Below are positions 47,015-58,430 of a stretch of DNA of 64,000 nucleotides, in pieces. The position numbers were made by a program, and so were the translations under genes. Under the pieces are notes generated by a model. It saw nothing but the letters and a program-made list of their open reading frames with translations. It was not told the origin of the DNA and did no database searches. Source of the stretch: Macrotis lagotis (Eukaryota > Chordata > Mammalia > Peramelemorphia > Peramelidae); assembly GCF_037893015.1 (NCBI RefSeq), contig NC_133666.1, forward strand, positions 264,237,609 through 264,301,608, read 5' to 3'. The first letter of the stretch is position 1. Each line of letters starts with the position of its first letter.

Positions 47015-47165
47015 ACTGCATCTAGGGTCATTTCCAGTCATTCTGATCCATATCTGTCCAATAGACTCAGATGGCTCTAGAAGAGAATGTGAGACTGGTG
47101 ACTTTGAACAGTATCCCTCACTTAAATCCTTACAATTAAAACTTAAAACTTGCAATTAAAACTCA
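47015..47165 (+). mobile_element. Long marsupial SINE, 3' fragment
   Basis: 'ttccagtcattctgatcc', 'gactcagatggctctagaag' and 'gagactggtgactttgaac' match the body of the SINE at 38462. Confidence 0.75.
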
Positions 47166-47330
47166 CTTAAAACTTGTAATTCATGCTATCAACTTGGAAG
47201 GAAGAAGGAAGGTGGTGAGTTTGATGTCAGGGATATTGAATTACAGGGATGAAATGACAGTCATATGGCAGTGTATTCATAGGTAGCTGCAGATTTTTAG
47301 GTGATGCTTAAGAGGTAAGGACCAGAGCAC

Positions 47331-47410
47331 ATTGGGATGTTTTATATATTCTCTGTACCTTCCATTGAAATGTGTGATTAAAAAGATGTAATCTTGTTTT
47401 AATATCTTCA
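47331..47410. repeat. Second copy of RTE-like segment
   Basis: 'attgggatgttttatatatt' and 'aatgtgtgattaaaaagatg' match 45254-45330 with few changes. Confidence 0.6.
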
Positions 47411-49329
47411 AATAATCTTTTAAATCTGTAAAATTATCTGTTAAACCTATAAGTGATTTAGTTCTCAGAAGAAGAATAGAGAGAAAAGATTCAAGATCTG
47501 AAATCTAAGAAATGCTCTAATTAAGGGATAGAAGCATAGTTCCAGATGGTAGAAAGTGACTAGCTACTCTGGATCACTATCAGTAATTCGAACCAAGGAG
47601 AACTGATGAGTACTTAAGGATTAAAAAATTATATTTTCTTCACCTGATCTTTTTTTTTTGTATTATGGAAGATTATGTCAGTCTGGTAAAGCCTAAGGAT
47701 GTCTTCTTAAAAACCATGCTTATAAATCCACAGAGAAAAATACATGGGATTGCGAAGGAAACCAATTATATTGAAATACAGATTTTTCCCCCATCCAATT
47801 TATGGACCCCCTCAAATCTATCCAAGAACCTTGTTGAGGGTCCATAAACAGCAGAATAAGTGCCACTCAAAACCTAAGGGAACTTTGGAGGTATAGGTGG
47901 AAAGTTTACTGACAGATGTCAACCTCTAAGTCTATCATTGCATGTAGACCTCTTGAGTAGTGGGATTTAGACAGCATGGGAGAAAGAAAAGCAACTCCTC
48001 TCACCCCATGAGTATATTTCACAGTAAGACTAAAAATATGAAAGAACTCAGTTGCAATTTGGCTGTCAAGTTATTTTTTTGTTGAGTGTGAATAGTATAT
48101 GTGCAAAATTAAAGAAAAGATTTATTTAAAGGATTATTCTTTCATAGAATGAGAATGGGATCAACAGAGCATATGCTAGGATTTGGAAATAACTTATCCT
48201 TTTTAACAGTCTCCTTTTTAATGGTACTCTTTATCATGGGGTTATCTGTGTGATTTTAAAGATGACAAATATTTAAACTGACTTTGTACCTCATAAGGTT
48301 TCGTGTCTGCTTAGCATTGGTACTTATCTCTGATTTCAGTTGATGAAGGCATGTATGGTCATGGCGGGGGGGGGGGGGGAGTCTCTAAGGCACATGAAAG
48401 AAGGAGCATTTCTCTCTAGGAGAGCATCTTACAATGGTTGCTATGGAAACCACTGATTTTTATTGAATCCAGAGCAAAAAGATCAATTAGAAACAATTGG
48501 GGGAACTTGCAAGGGACATAAAATACTCTTGTCTTGTGATTTCAGGAACTTCTCAGTAATTTTTCATTGAGCAGTTTACAGAATATGGCTGGTTTTAAAT
48601 TATCATTTTGAGACTTCTAATTTTAAAGGCTATCAGGGGCTCAGGAAAGGTTTTATTTTTTATACAAGGTTCCAAAATTGTGTAAGCAATGAGGACATCT
48701 TTAAATGTTAGGAGGGCATATGTAGCACCTTTGCATTCTTAGTGGAGTTTCATATGATACATGAAGCCTTTTTGTATTCTCTACCCACCCAAGGATCAGC
48801 ACAATAAGGAGCATATTGTACAGTCTTTGAGAAATGATATATGTGGGTTGAATGAATACTTTCATGCAGATTCTTCCTTTGTACCAATATCTTCCCCCCC
48901 CCCACCTGCTTCTTTGATGGCTTTCCCTTTATCTTATCTTTATAAAAAAAAGCATATGCTGAGTAACTCTAATCAGCCAAAGTATTTGCACAAAATATTA
49001 CACAATGGTGGGGTGGGGAAGAGATACAAAGATAAAAGTGGACAGAGTTCTTGTTAAAAAGGGCACTGACTCTATGATCTCATTTGGATGGTTAATATCT
49101 TTACCATTTTGGATCACAATCAGTGGTACTCTGGTAAATATTTAACAATCAATTCTCCAAGGGGGAAAAAAAAGGTACATACAATTTTAAATTTAATTTG
49201 CATTATTATGAACACAATTTCCATCACTTCCTTAAAAACATTATTTCTACAAAACAATAAATCCAGCCCTGATCTGTAGTTGTTGGAGATTTCTGAGGTG
49301 TAAATGCTCACACTCAGAGTTAACTAGTT
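47411..49329. other. Intronic mostly unique sequence
   Basis: No gene is seen. L2-like antisense words occur at 47460-47560, a G14 run at 48366-48379 and a C run near 48895. The frame 48761-49057 has no known similarity. Confidence 0.45.
48437..48450. promoter_or_regulatory. RFX X-box-like motif
   Basis: GTTGCTATGGAAAC fits the X-box pattern with one mismatch in each half. It lies in the RAB3C last intron. Confidence 0.35.
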
Positions 49330-49560
49330 GGAGCCAGGTATGGAGTCAGGAAGACATCTTTTTTTTTAAAACCCAAGTCCAACTTCAGATACTACTAGCT
49401 CTGTGAACCTGGGCCACACACTTAACCCTGTTTGCCTTGGTTTTTCTCATCTGTAAAATGAGGAAGAAAATGGAAAGCACTCCAGTATCTATGTCAAGAA
49501 AAATCTCAACCTCAAACTGAGTCATGAAGAGTCAAGTGGAACTGAGATGATTAAATAGCA
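49330..49560 (+). mobile_element. CORE-SINE (marsupial type)
   Basis: 'ggtatggagtcaggaaga', 'gctctgtgaacctgggcca', 'catctgtaaaatgaggaag' and 'ccagtatctatgtcaagaaa' give the head, core and 3' region. Confidence 0.8.
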
Positions 49561-49695
49561 AATGCTCACAGTAAAAATTTAACTACTGGCTCTCAAACCT
49601 GTAGAATCTAGTTCAGCACACTCTTGAACAAGCCACCTACAAGTTTTCATCTTTATTCCCATCTTCTGTAAATCCTCCATGGATGTCTTATGATG

Positions 49696-49697
<2 letters not shown>

Positions 49698-49747
<50 letters not shown>

Positions 49748-49757
49748 TAATAATAAA
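49698..49757. repeat. (TAA)n microsatellite
   Basis: About 60 bp of TAA with one interruption. Confidence 0.97.
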
Positions 49758-50025
49758 CATTTCTCACAATTTTATTGCACTTTTAGTTTTTTAAAGCACA
49801 TCACATATTGATCTCATTTGCACAGTTCTAACCATCTTTTTTCCTCTTTACAACCTAGGTTTGAATACAACTAGGAAAGATTGAAGAAAAGACAATGATC
49901 ATTTGCTGAGGATGCATAGCTTTCCTTTGTCACAGCATTACATTTCATTTAACCCACCTAACAATTAGTACTCTTTCTGTGAAGTGCCACAAACAGTAAA
50001 GCGATCTCATTGGTTGATTTCTTAC

Positions 50026-50150
50026 CGAGTTGTTCTCCTAAGTGTTTGCCTCTCTCTGTTGAGATGACTCGCTCATCTTCCATGTCACATTTGTTCCCAA
50101 CCAAGATAACCTGGGCATTATCCCAAGAGTATGTTTTGATTTGAGTTGAC
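50026..50150 (-). CDS. RAB3C: RAB3C penultimate coding exon (G4 motif)
   Basis: This 125-bp exon encodes about residues 125-165 of RAB3[14 protein letters not shown], then [17 protein letters not shown], then [15 protein letters not shown] is the G4 motif that reads the guanine base of GTP. The acceptor is a pyrimidine-rich stretch ending TTGTAG (AG at 50151-50152), and the first exon base completes a codon that in Rab3 proteins is Trp (TG|G). The donor is CTCG|GTAAGA (GT at 50024-50025), leaving one base of a Gly codon that the terminal exon completes. The open frame runs on into flanking intron in both directions, so the borders come from splice signals and Rab3 alignment. Conservation is very high, consistent with a working GTPase under purifying selection. 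Confidence 0.97.
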
Positions 50151-50159
50151 CTACAAGAG

Positions 50160-50885
50160 AAGGAACACAATTTAAAAAAAAAAGTTAGGGGAAAGCGTGA
50201 CTGTCTGAAAAAGAAGAGAAGAAACAAACAGAGAATGTAATAATAGAAAAAAATGAAACTCAGACAACTTCTGACATTTACACTAAATTAGTTTGATCTG
50301 TAATTCAACCTTTCAAAGACTCAACAATAAATGAACACATAAAAAATATCAAGAGAAGTTCAGCGTTGTCTTGATTTCCTCATTTATAAGCTATACAAGT
50401 AATGACTGTCTTTCTTTACAAAAAACAAAAGTGTACTGTTGTCATTTCATCCCCCTACACAAAAACATCATTTTATTTTATTACAATATGGTCTTAATCT
50501 TCTAAGGCAAATTAAATTTGGAACATCCAATATAATATAAATATATGAATCCAATGAAATAATAAATACATCACTTTCAGTTTATGTTGAATGGAAATCA
50601 GCTGCAGATGGGTATTAAGGATGCTGAATTGTGTTGATATTTTAACTCCTAATTATATTCTATCTGATTTTTTTAAAAAAGATAGCCTTAGATAAACTAT
50701 ATCACACAAAGACTCATTCCACCTTCCATCCCACTCTTTTCTCTTTATTTTGTTACTTGGAGGGGAACTAATTAGAACCACAGAATGTTGGTTCACATAA
50801 AACATATATATGAATATGTATAGATACACATATGAAATACAAATACATACATGTAAATGTTTTATAAACATATTGATATTTATCC
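50160..50885. other. Intronic AT-rich unique sequence
   Basis: The sequence directly upstream of the G4 exon contains its polypyrimidine tract and no other feature. Confidence 0.45.
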
Positions 50886-51197
50886 TTTGTTCTCAAAGAA
50901 GACTATGACATCAGGAAAGCAATGCCATGACATGTGAGAAATTGTATTTGAGTGAAGGGAGGCTGTGTTAAGTCACCAACCTTACTTTCTCCTCCAGAGT
51001 CATCTGGGTCCAGTAGCCAGATATGAATCAGGACTGGATATGACCCAGGTTGTGAAGCAGTCAGGGCTAAGTGACTTGCCCAGTATCAAAAAGCTAAAAA
51101 TTGTCAAATGTCTTAGGCTGGATTTCTACATTTTGATTTCAGGGTCTCTTGACTCCAGGGCTAGTACTCTAACCACTGCCTCATCTAGCTGCCCACA
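50886..51197 (-). mobile_element. Long marsupial SINE, full length
   Basis: Reverse copy: 'ttctcaaagaagactatg', 'tcatctgggtccagtagcc', 'aagtgacttgcccagtatc' and 'cctcatctagctgccc'. Same family as 38462 and 62545. Confidence 0.85.
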
Positions 51198-51554
51198 TAT
51201 ACATATATTTATGTGTAAATGGAAAAAAATTAATGTTTTTAAAATTGGTAAGATATAGACTGTGTCACTGGGGAGAAAGAGAGTGAAGGTCACCCTTGCT
51301 GCTGGAATATATTTTTATGATGAGTACTAAGGAAATTAATGCTAAATCTTGTATTTTAAATTCTGTAGACACTACTTATCTTGATACTATACTGATTGCT
51401 ATTAGCATAATAATAATTTATTTAGATAAAGGTTTAATGTTTTCAAAATGTGAGTTTCTCACCTATTTCAACTCTCAACAACATTCAGCTACTGCCTTGT
51501 AAAGCTCTTTTCTAACTGGTCCTCACTTCCCACCTCCTTATTGTTAGAGATAGC
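51198..51554. other. Intronic unique sequence
   Basis: Nothing recognisable. Confidence 0.4.
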
Positions 51555-51665
51555 CACAACATGATAGATGGAGAGCAGGACTTGCAGTCAGTACCTGGAT
51601 TCAGATTCAGCCTCTAAAACATAGGCTGTGTCCTGCTGGGCAAGTTATTGAAATCTCCACACCCA
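51555..51665 (+). repeat. MIR-type SINE 5' half
   Basis: 'gcaggacttgcagtcagta' and 'cctgctgggcaagttattg'. Confidence 0.65.
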
Positions 51666-51884
51666 GAAAGCTCTCTATGACATTAATTTTCAGAGCAGAT
51701 GTTAAACTGGATAGACAAATAGAGTTTTCTCATTGGGAATTTACTGTGCTAATGAAATCAAAGAGAGGACACTGGTCCCCACCAAAATCCTCCAAAAACT
51801 GAGTAATTAATTACTTCTCTGTTTATAGTCAGATTCTCCACCTTTCTCAGTATTGGCTTCAGTCAGTGGATTTGGGGTCAAACC

Positions 51885-52040
51885 CTGCTCCTTGCTCAGG
51901 AACAATAAACTGCTTGAAGGCAGGGATTGATTCATGTTAGTATTTTTATCCTCAGAGCCTTCATTTGCTTTTCATGGCATCACCTCCCTGATGCCATGGC
52001 TTTCTTTGAGAGTGAAGGACAGACATCATTACCCTCTTCC
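51885..52040 (+). repeat. L2 3' end followed by a long-SINE 3' tail
   Basis: 'aactgcttgaaggcaggg' is L2-like. 51965-52035 ('catggcatcacctccctg', 'tttgagagtgaaggacag') is the tail of the long SINE. Confidence 0.6.
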
Positions 52041-52063
52041 TCCTCAAAGCCTACCATGACTTT

Positions 52064-52220
52064 TTTTAGTTTTTTTTTTTTTGCAAGGCAATGGGGTTAA
52101 GTGGCTTGCCCAAGGCCACACAGCTAGGTAATTATTAAGTGTCTGAGGTTGGATTTGAACTTGGGTACTCCTGACTCCAGGGCTGGTGCTCTATCCACTG
52201 TGCCACCTAGCTGCCCCCCT
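52064..52220 (-). mobile_element. Marsupial tRNA-derived SINE, well preserved
   Basis: Reverse copy: T12 tail, 'gcaaggcaatggggttaag', 'cacagctaggtaattatta', 'tactcctgactccagggct' and 'tgccacctagctgccccc'. Confidence 0.92.
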
Positions 52221-52289
52221 ACCATGACTTTTTGTACCACAGTTGGTAAATGTTGATATTTGATAAATGTTGTTTTGTTTAATTAACTC

Positions 52290-52450
52290 CATGAGGTATA
52301 CAATTCAAATATTATTATTATCCCTATTTTCCTGATGAGGGAAGTGAGTCCCAGTGAGCTTAAATGTCTTGCCCCAAAGTCATATAGCTGGAATTGGAAC
52401 TGTCTTGAATTGTGTTCTGATTCTTAGTCTGATTACTCTTTCCTCTATTG
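52290..52450 (-). repeat. MIR-type SINE
   Basis: 'ttttcctgatgagggaag', 'tcttgccccaaagtcatat'. Confidence 0.7.
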
Positions 52451-53770
52451 TCCAAAATAGACAATGAAGGGGGACTAAATGAGCAATTAATCAAATAAAC
52501 TCTTGACAAACAGACAAGTATTTGTATTCAGAAGTTATGTTCCTTTTTTTTTTTTCAAAAATGTGTTTTGATTGTTTTCCTGGCATTTCTCTGATAATGA
52601 ACATACAGATGGAAATGAATTGCTTCAATTACTTCCCTAATTAGAGAAACCTTTAATGTCGGCAAGAATAAGTGCTCACAAATTGAGAGAAAGTTTCAAT
52701 CAAATCATGTTTCATTCTTCAAGGATCATTTCTAATCTTCAATGGGCAAAGTGGAAAGCTACTTAGAACAAGAATCAGATAAATAAGATGTGTTTTTAAT
52801 TCCCACTCAGCACAGGTGGATGAATTTTGCTACTATTTAAACATCACCAACTCACTCTGGTTTATTATGTATTTCCACCAAGGTCAACTCCATAATAGAG
52901 GAATACTTTGCTTCATCAATTAAGAACTTGAAGACCCAAGTGTCTAACTTTGAATTATTCGCTCAAATCATTGCCCTCTGAAATATTCATCACGAGAGTG
53001 AAAAACATGACCTGTAAAGAGACTTCTTTAGTAATATAACCTATACAACACTGTTTACTTTTTAACCATATGAATGGTCAAAAATACCCATGAGTGTGGG
53101 GTATTTCCAAGATCTTGGTTTATACCTTGCAAAGGGTGATTTGCCATATTGCAATGCTGTCGCCTGGGACAGGTAAGCTAATTAACAATGTGTACTAATG
53201 AGACTTCACCATGGATATTTGTTGATTAGAGATGCACATTTTTAAAGGGAGTAGGGAGGGGTACATCACACACTATTACTCATGGAGAGGAATTAGATAT
53301 TGCTAGATCCTTGGAAAAAAAAGATCCTTGGGGATTTACAGTTAATCACAGTGAGATTAATGGATTTCATTGGAACTACCCTGGTCACCATGGTTACTCT
53401 GGAAATGGCAGTCAACTCAGAATTCACACAGTATCAGACCATGAGGGACTAAAGGATGCCATTATTCATTGGTCATGAACTGAATTTCATTTGCAAAGAA
53501 AAATCATTTAGAAAAGGGAAAAGGGAACTTCCAAAAAAGGATGCAAGAAATAAAAAATTGTAAGAGATTTTATTATAAAAGAGGTAAATTCCATATTGTG
53601 TATATATATATATATATAAAATCTATTTTGAAAATTAAATAACAGACTTTAATACAAAATGCTAATGCTAACATATTAACATCAATGTCCCTAGATGCTT
53701 AAGTCATTCTCTAGTAATGTCAGAAACAAGGTGGAAGATGTGTGCATATTTGTGTATATGTGAATGTGTG
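52451..53770. other. Intronic unique sequence without recognisable repeats
   Basis: About 1.3 kb with little low-complexity or transposon content, except a short TA run at 53597-53615. A candidate region for conserved non-coding sequence. No coding frame. Confidence 0.4.
53384..53397. promoter_or_regulatory. RFX X-box-like motif
   Basis: GTCACCATGGTTAC has the X-box layout with one mismatch in the second half-site. It lies in the upstream RAB3C intron. Confidence 0.3.
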
Positions 53771-53774
53771 AATT

Positions 53775-54393
53775 AATAAAAAAAATTTATTAAATACCTG
53801 CTTTGTGTTAGGCACTATGCCTGACAATTTTGTTTTGCAAGAAATTTGCATTTAGATTATGAAGACAAAAAACTACATGGAGATATAACCAGAAAAAAAT
53901 GAAAAAGAATAACTACATCTACCACAGAGCTACTGATATAGTTTGAGAGGGAGGGCAACAGAAGTTGAGAGGGATTAAGAAAGGTTTCAAGCAACGATGC
54001 TTCTTTTACCTTCTTTTTTTCAGAAAGAGAGTGCATACCAGGTGTGGGGGGGAAGACTTTTGCAAAGACATAGATACTAGAGATGGATATGGATTCAGAC
54101 AGAAGGCTAGGTTTGACTGGCTTATAGTATGTTGGGGGGGGATATATAAAGAGGATAGAAAGTTAGGTTAGGACCAGGTTGTAAGGGTTTTACAAGTTTA
54201 GAAAGAAGAGGTCATAGTTTATCATAGAGGCAATATGAAGCCATTAGAGTTGATTGAGTCAATGAAGCACAAGGGCAGATTTTCACTTAAGAAAAACCAT
54301 ATTAGCAGCACTGTGGAGGATAGTCTGGAGTGATGAGAGATTTGAGTGACCAATTAGGAGTATGACATCTGAGCAAGAGGTGATGAAGACCTG

Positions 54394-54432
<39 letters not shown>

Positions 54433-54770
54433 GTTTTGTATGTGAACAAAGAGATAGGGTCAGATGTGATATGAGAGATTTGGAGGGAGAAAGAGCAAGA
54501 TTTGGCAACTGATTAGAGATGCATGAATATGAAGAGTCTTGCCTAATTCCAAGGTTATAAACCTGGGAGACTAGAAAAATGGTGATGCAGTGTAAAGAAA
54601 CTGGGAATTTTGAAAGAAGAATAGGTTATGGTAAAAGATCATTTGAGATATACTGGGATTGAAATGTATCCAAGACATCCAGTTGGTAATAGGAGATAAA
54701 AGTTCAAGGATAGACTAAAGTGTAGAATAAGACCTTTTTTAGACATTGCCAACATGGCAATTTGATTTGC
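53775..54770 (-). repeat. L2 LINE fragment with internal (TG)n
   Basis: 'tattaaatacctgctttg', 'ctgtggaggatagtctgg', 'gcaagatttggcaactga' and 'catccagttggtaatag' follow antisense L2 order. A (TG)n at 54398-54428 splits it. Confidence 0.7.
54398..54428. repeat. (TG)n microsatellite
   Basis: About 15 TG units inside L2. Confidence 0.97.
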
Positions 54771-55429
54771 TTGATTAAATATATTGATTATGTGGATCTT
54801 TCTTTTCTTTTTTTCTTTAAATAGTATTGTAGGTAGGAAGAAAAGAAAATAATTCTTTGTCAATTGAAAAAAAATTTTAAATAAGGAGCTAATTCTTCCA
54901 TAGAACCTGTGACTTACTACTAAACCTGGAAATAATTCAGGCATGAGTGTAAATCTCACTATCTTCTCCAACTGGCAAGTTTATGTGGGTACTACCACCT
55001 AGTTTTCCTGTTGGTGCTTCTTCTCTCTATAGCTATGTGTGTTCTACTGCAACTGGCAGCTAGAGTTTTAGGCAAATTTTAAATAAGTTTCAGTGACTCA
55101 TTTTTGAATTTCCCTCCCCTCTACAGAGAGTCTCTTGAACAAAATAAGATCTCAGAAAAGATTTATTGGATTAAATTGAAATGTCTATTCCAAATTAATT
55201 TTTTAAAACTCTTATGACTCAGAGCTAGAAGGAGCTATCTACATTTCAAAACACTATTTGTTGAACTTGAAAAAATAAATTGTATTTTTGTATCTATTAT
55301 TTTTAAGCGTAATTTTAGAAACACATTTAGATGTGATGTGTCTTTTAGGAAATAGATATATGATAATAAAAGGATCAACATAAATGTAATATGGAAGGAG
55401 ACTTATTTCACAGTAATGAGATATAAATT
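54771..55429. other. Intronic AT-rich unique sequence
   Basis: No gene seen. Confidence 0.4.
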
Positions 55430-55790
55430 GTCTCCTAATGATGACTTTAGATTTATCCCAAGAGTTTCAGTATGTTGTCTGATTATTGTCATTTTTTGAT
55501 GAAATTATTTACTGTTTTTATAATTTGCTCATTTTTATATATCTTGTAGGATTAGATTATTTAGCCTCCATTTTACTATTGAATCTGTTCTTCAAATCCT
55601 ATTATTATAAACTTTATTGCATTCTGGCTAATAATATTTCTGCTTCACTGAATTTGTTTTTGATTGTTTTATATCCTTGCATAACTGATTTTTTAAAGGT
55701 GTCAGACAGAATGGAGAAATATGTTTACACCTTTGTTTCATCAAAATAGAATTTTGACAGAACCACTAAATCTAATAGTTAAGCTACAGT
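55430..55790 (-). repeat. L1 ORF2 fragment
   Basis: 'gatttatcccaagagttt', 'gaaattatttactgttttt', 'attagattatttagcctcc' and 'tgcattctggctaataat' resemble antisense marsupial L1 ORF2. Confidence 0.55.
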
Positions 55791-56300
55791 ATGAAAGAAC
55801 ACTATTCTGACTGGTAGTCCACTGAACTCTCTCAATATTCTCCTCTAAACACCCTAAAAATAATGTCTCAAATCAAATTTTGGAACAGCAGAGCCAACAA
55901 AAGGTCAGAGGGAGACATTAGGAGGGCTTTAGGAGAGGTCTGTAAGGTTGAGATAGGCACAGACCCAGGAACATGAGTAGTAGACCTTGGAGACAGCAGT
56001 AACAGTAGCAGCATCAGGTTCAGGTGTTCTCAGACTAGAGATGGTAAGAATTTGGACTAGGGGTCAGAAAGAGATTACAGGGAACCCTTTACTGTCACTG
56101 GGTATAGCTGGCTGAATTGAAGCTCTAGAGAAAAGAGGAATGCTTTTGATGGATCACCAGGGTCTCTGATTACAGTTCCAGGGCTAAGAGGAGCAGTGCG
56201 GCTAGAAGAGAAAGGGAACTTTCCTGGGTAAAGACCAGAGCTACATGTTGACTTGGAAAACTCTATATTAACATTATCTGTGTTCTAATAAATTTTATTT
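55791..56300. other. Probable old transposon sequence, moderately GC-rich
   Basis: The stretch 'gacagcagtaacagtagcag' to 'gagattacagggaaccc' reminds me of a marsupial L1 5' UTR, but I cannot be sure. No gene. Confidence 0.3.
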
Positions 56301-56325
56301 ATTTTGTTAAACATTTCCCAATACG

Positions 56326-56478
56326 GGGCAGCTAGGTGGTGAAGTGGATAGAACACCGGCTCTGGAGTCAGGAGTACCTGAGTTCAAATCTGACCTCAGA
56401 CACTTAATAATTACCTAGCTGTGTGGCCTTGGGCAAACCACTTAACTCCATTTGCCTTGCAAAATCCTAAAAAAAATA
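56326..56478 (+). mobile_element. Marsupial tRNA-derived SINE, well preserved
   Basis: Forward copy: 'ggggcagctaggtggtgaag', 'gagttcaaatctgacctc', 'ttaataattacctagctgtg', 'cttgggcaaaccacttaac', A-rich tail. Confidence 0.92.
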
Positions 56479-56479
56479 T

Positions 56480-57085
56480 ATTACCCAATTAAATTTTAAT
56501 CAGGTTCCAGCTGAACTAGGGAATGTGCTTGACACCTCAGATGAAATTTAATTCTTTCATTTCAGTTATGATGAAACAAATTGAAAGAAGGAAAATAATT
56601 TGTCAAGGAAATATGATGCATAAATGGCAGATGCAGAACTAGAATACACACATATCTGGACTCCAAGTCCTGAACTTTTTCTGCTATATCATCACCACCA
56701 CCACCACCTACATTTCTATAGAGCTTTAAGATTTGTAAAGCCTTTACAAATATTATGTCATTCTATCTTCACAATAAAAATAGTCGTCATATAAAAACAT
56801 TTTTTTACAAACTTCAAAGCACTTAGTAATTATCAGGGAGCTTTACAAGGACCTTTGAACCTTAAACTCTCATCATGATAAACTGGCAATTTAGTCATAA
56901 TTTTGGACTTTTTTATTTATTTAAGAACAATGGAATCTTTTGTGACTTTTCATGAAATATGTATTTTCTTATTTAACAAACAATAGGACTGGTTAAAATT
57001 CAAAACAATAACAATAACAAAAAACACAATATGATTTGAAAAATTTAAACTTCTCTGTACAGGCCCCTGGGAATGAATTCAGCCA
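56480..57085. other. Intronic unique sequence
   Basis: MIR-like words occur at 56690-56770 ('ctttaagatttgtaaagcc'). Otherwise nothing certain. Confidence 0.4.
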
Positions 57086-57260
57086 AAATCCATGAAAGTG
57101 GTTATTATGTGTCTATTCTGTGCTACATAGAACCAGACAAGAACTCAAGGAACTAACAATCTAGTTGGGGAGGCAAAAAAATATAAGAATTCAAAAAGTT
57201 AAATCCTAATGAAACATTAAATATTTAAAAACTGACTGTAATGAAGCTTGAAGTTTGGGG
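57086..57260 (-). repeat. L2-related fragment
   Basis: 'gtgtctattctgtgctac' and 'ctcaaggaactaacaatc' match the opening segment of other minus-strand L2 copies. Confidence 0.5.
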
Positions 57261-57329
57261 AATACTTTAAGATGTTTGCTGTGTCTAGCTGAGAGTCTCA
57301 GTATAATTTCAATAGGATGGACAGAAGAT

Positions 57330-57635
57330 TTGGGATGAAAAAAATAGATTGAAATCCTTCCCTCCTCATTTACAAACTAATATTAATCTAGTTATGGGAG
57401 TGGGGAGCCTCAGTTTCATCTCTAAAATGGGGGATAATATTTAAACTACCTACTTCATACAGCTGTTATAATGAAAACCCTTGTAAAGTGGATATAAATT
57501 GAGCTCTTCTAAACTGTGAAATCCTGGGCAATAATACTATCCCCACTAAGCCTCAGTTTTCCTCATTTGAAAAACAAAGATAATATCAACATACTCCACA
57601 GTTTTGCTGTGGGGATAAATTAGATGATGCATGTA
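57330..57635 (+). repeat. Two tandem MIR-type SINE 3' halves
   Basis: 'gcctcagtttcatctctaa' (57410) and 'aagcctcagttttcctcatt' (57548) each begin a MIR core-to-tail stretch. Confidence 0.65.
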
Positions 57636-57669
<34 letters not shown>

Positions 57670-57676
57670 ATATATG
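57636..57676. repeat. (CA)n microsatellite
   Basis: ACAC repeat running into a short TATA run. Confidence 0.93.
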
Positions 57677-58267
57677 TGAACATGAACTGAAATAGAAAGT
57701 AAAGCTTATAAAACATTTAGTTTTTCTTCCATTTTCTCATTAATTGCTTTTGCAGGTTTGTCCAGAAAATTACTTCTCCTCCCACCCCATCTTGTAAATG
57801 TGACATTTAAAATGACATTCAATGTCTTTCACACGAACCACGGGCAAAGCAATTTGTCAATGCATAATACTTTGACCCCAGAAAAGGGAAAAACATGAAA
57901 AGGCCAAACTGAACATCTGATATCTGCCCTTGATTACAGATAATAATTGTTCTTCATTCTCTCAAAGTCCACCAAATAAAGTGCTTTTCAAGGAGACCAG
58001 GGGTAGAGAAGTATGGGCAAATAAACCATGGCATTTTCCTAATGAAAGGTTTTGGAACCTGAACTTAGCTTTGATTCGATTGGTTCTAACCCTCTTGGTG
58101 TGCTATGGACACCTTTGGTTGCCTAGTAAAACCTAGGCATCTCTGTCTCAGAATGATGATTCTAAATGCATACCATATAGAACAAAGGAAACTCTATTGA
58201 AATAGTTGTCAAAAATATGTTTTTAAAATAAATTAATGAATCCCAAGATTAAGAATGCCTGGACTTC
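57677..58267. other. Intronic unique sequence
   Basis: No repeat is recognised at 57740-58130. A possible conserved non-coding block. No gene. Confidence 0.4.
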
Positions 58268-58430
58268 AGGGCAGCTAGGTGATGCAGTAGATAGAGCACC
58301 TGCATTGAAGTCAAGAGGACCTGAGTTCAAATCCAGCCTCAGACACTTAAAAATATCTAGCTGTGTGATCATGGGCCAGTCACTTAACCCTGCTACCTTC
58401 CAAAAACCAACTGCCCCCCCCCAAAAATAA
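58268..58430 (+). mobile_element. Marsupial tRNA-derived SINE
   Basis: Forward copy: 'gggcagctaggtgatgcag', 'gagttcaaatccagcctc' and 'ccagtcacttaaccctg', A-rich tail after a C9 run. Confidence 0.9.

Larger units (their letters stand above)
25018..50025 (-). other. RAB3C: RAB3C last intron (25,008 bp)
   Basis: The intron between the two recognised exons starts with GTAAGA on the minus strand and ends TTCTCCTTTAG. It interrupts a Gly codon after its first base (phase 1). It is filled with L2, L3/CR1, MIR and SINE copies listed separately, and I see no additional coding exon inside it. An intron of this size is expected for RAB3C, a gene that is large in mammals. Confidence 0.93.

Noticed and set aside
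48366..48379. G14 run as a G-quadruplex
   Set aside because: A single homopolymer run with no further G tracts nearby is better explained as a slippage product.
56326..56400. Possible tRNA gene from A/B-box-like words
   Set aside because: The B-box-like 'gagttcaaatc' belongs to a SINE head; no cloverleaf or discriminator end is present.
58236..58430. Frame with a DRAPALKSRGPEFKSSLRH-like peptide, similar to one at 30673-30873
   Set aside because: Both are translations of the same tRNA-derived SINE.
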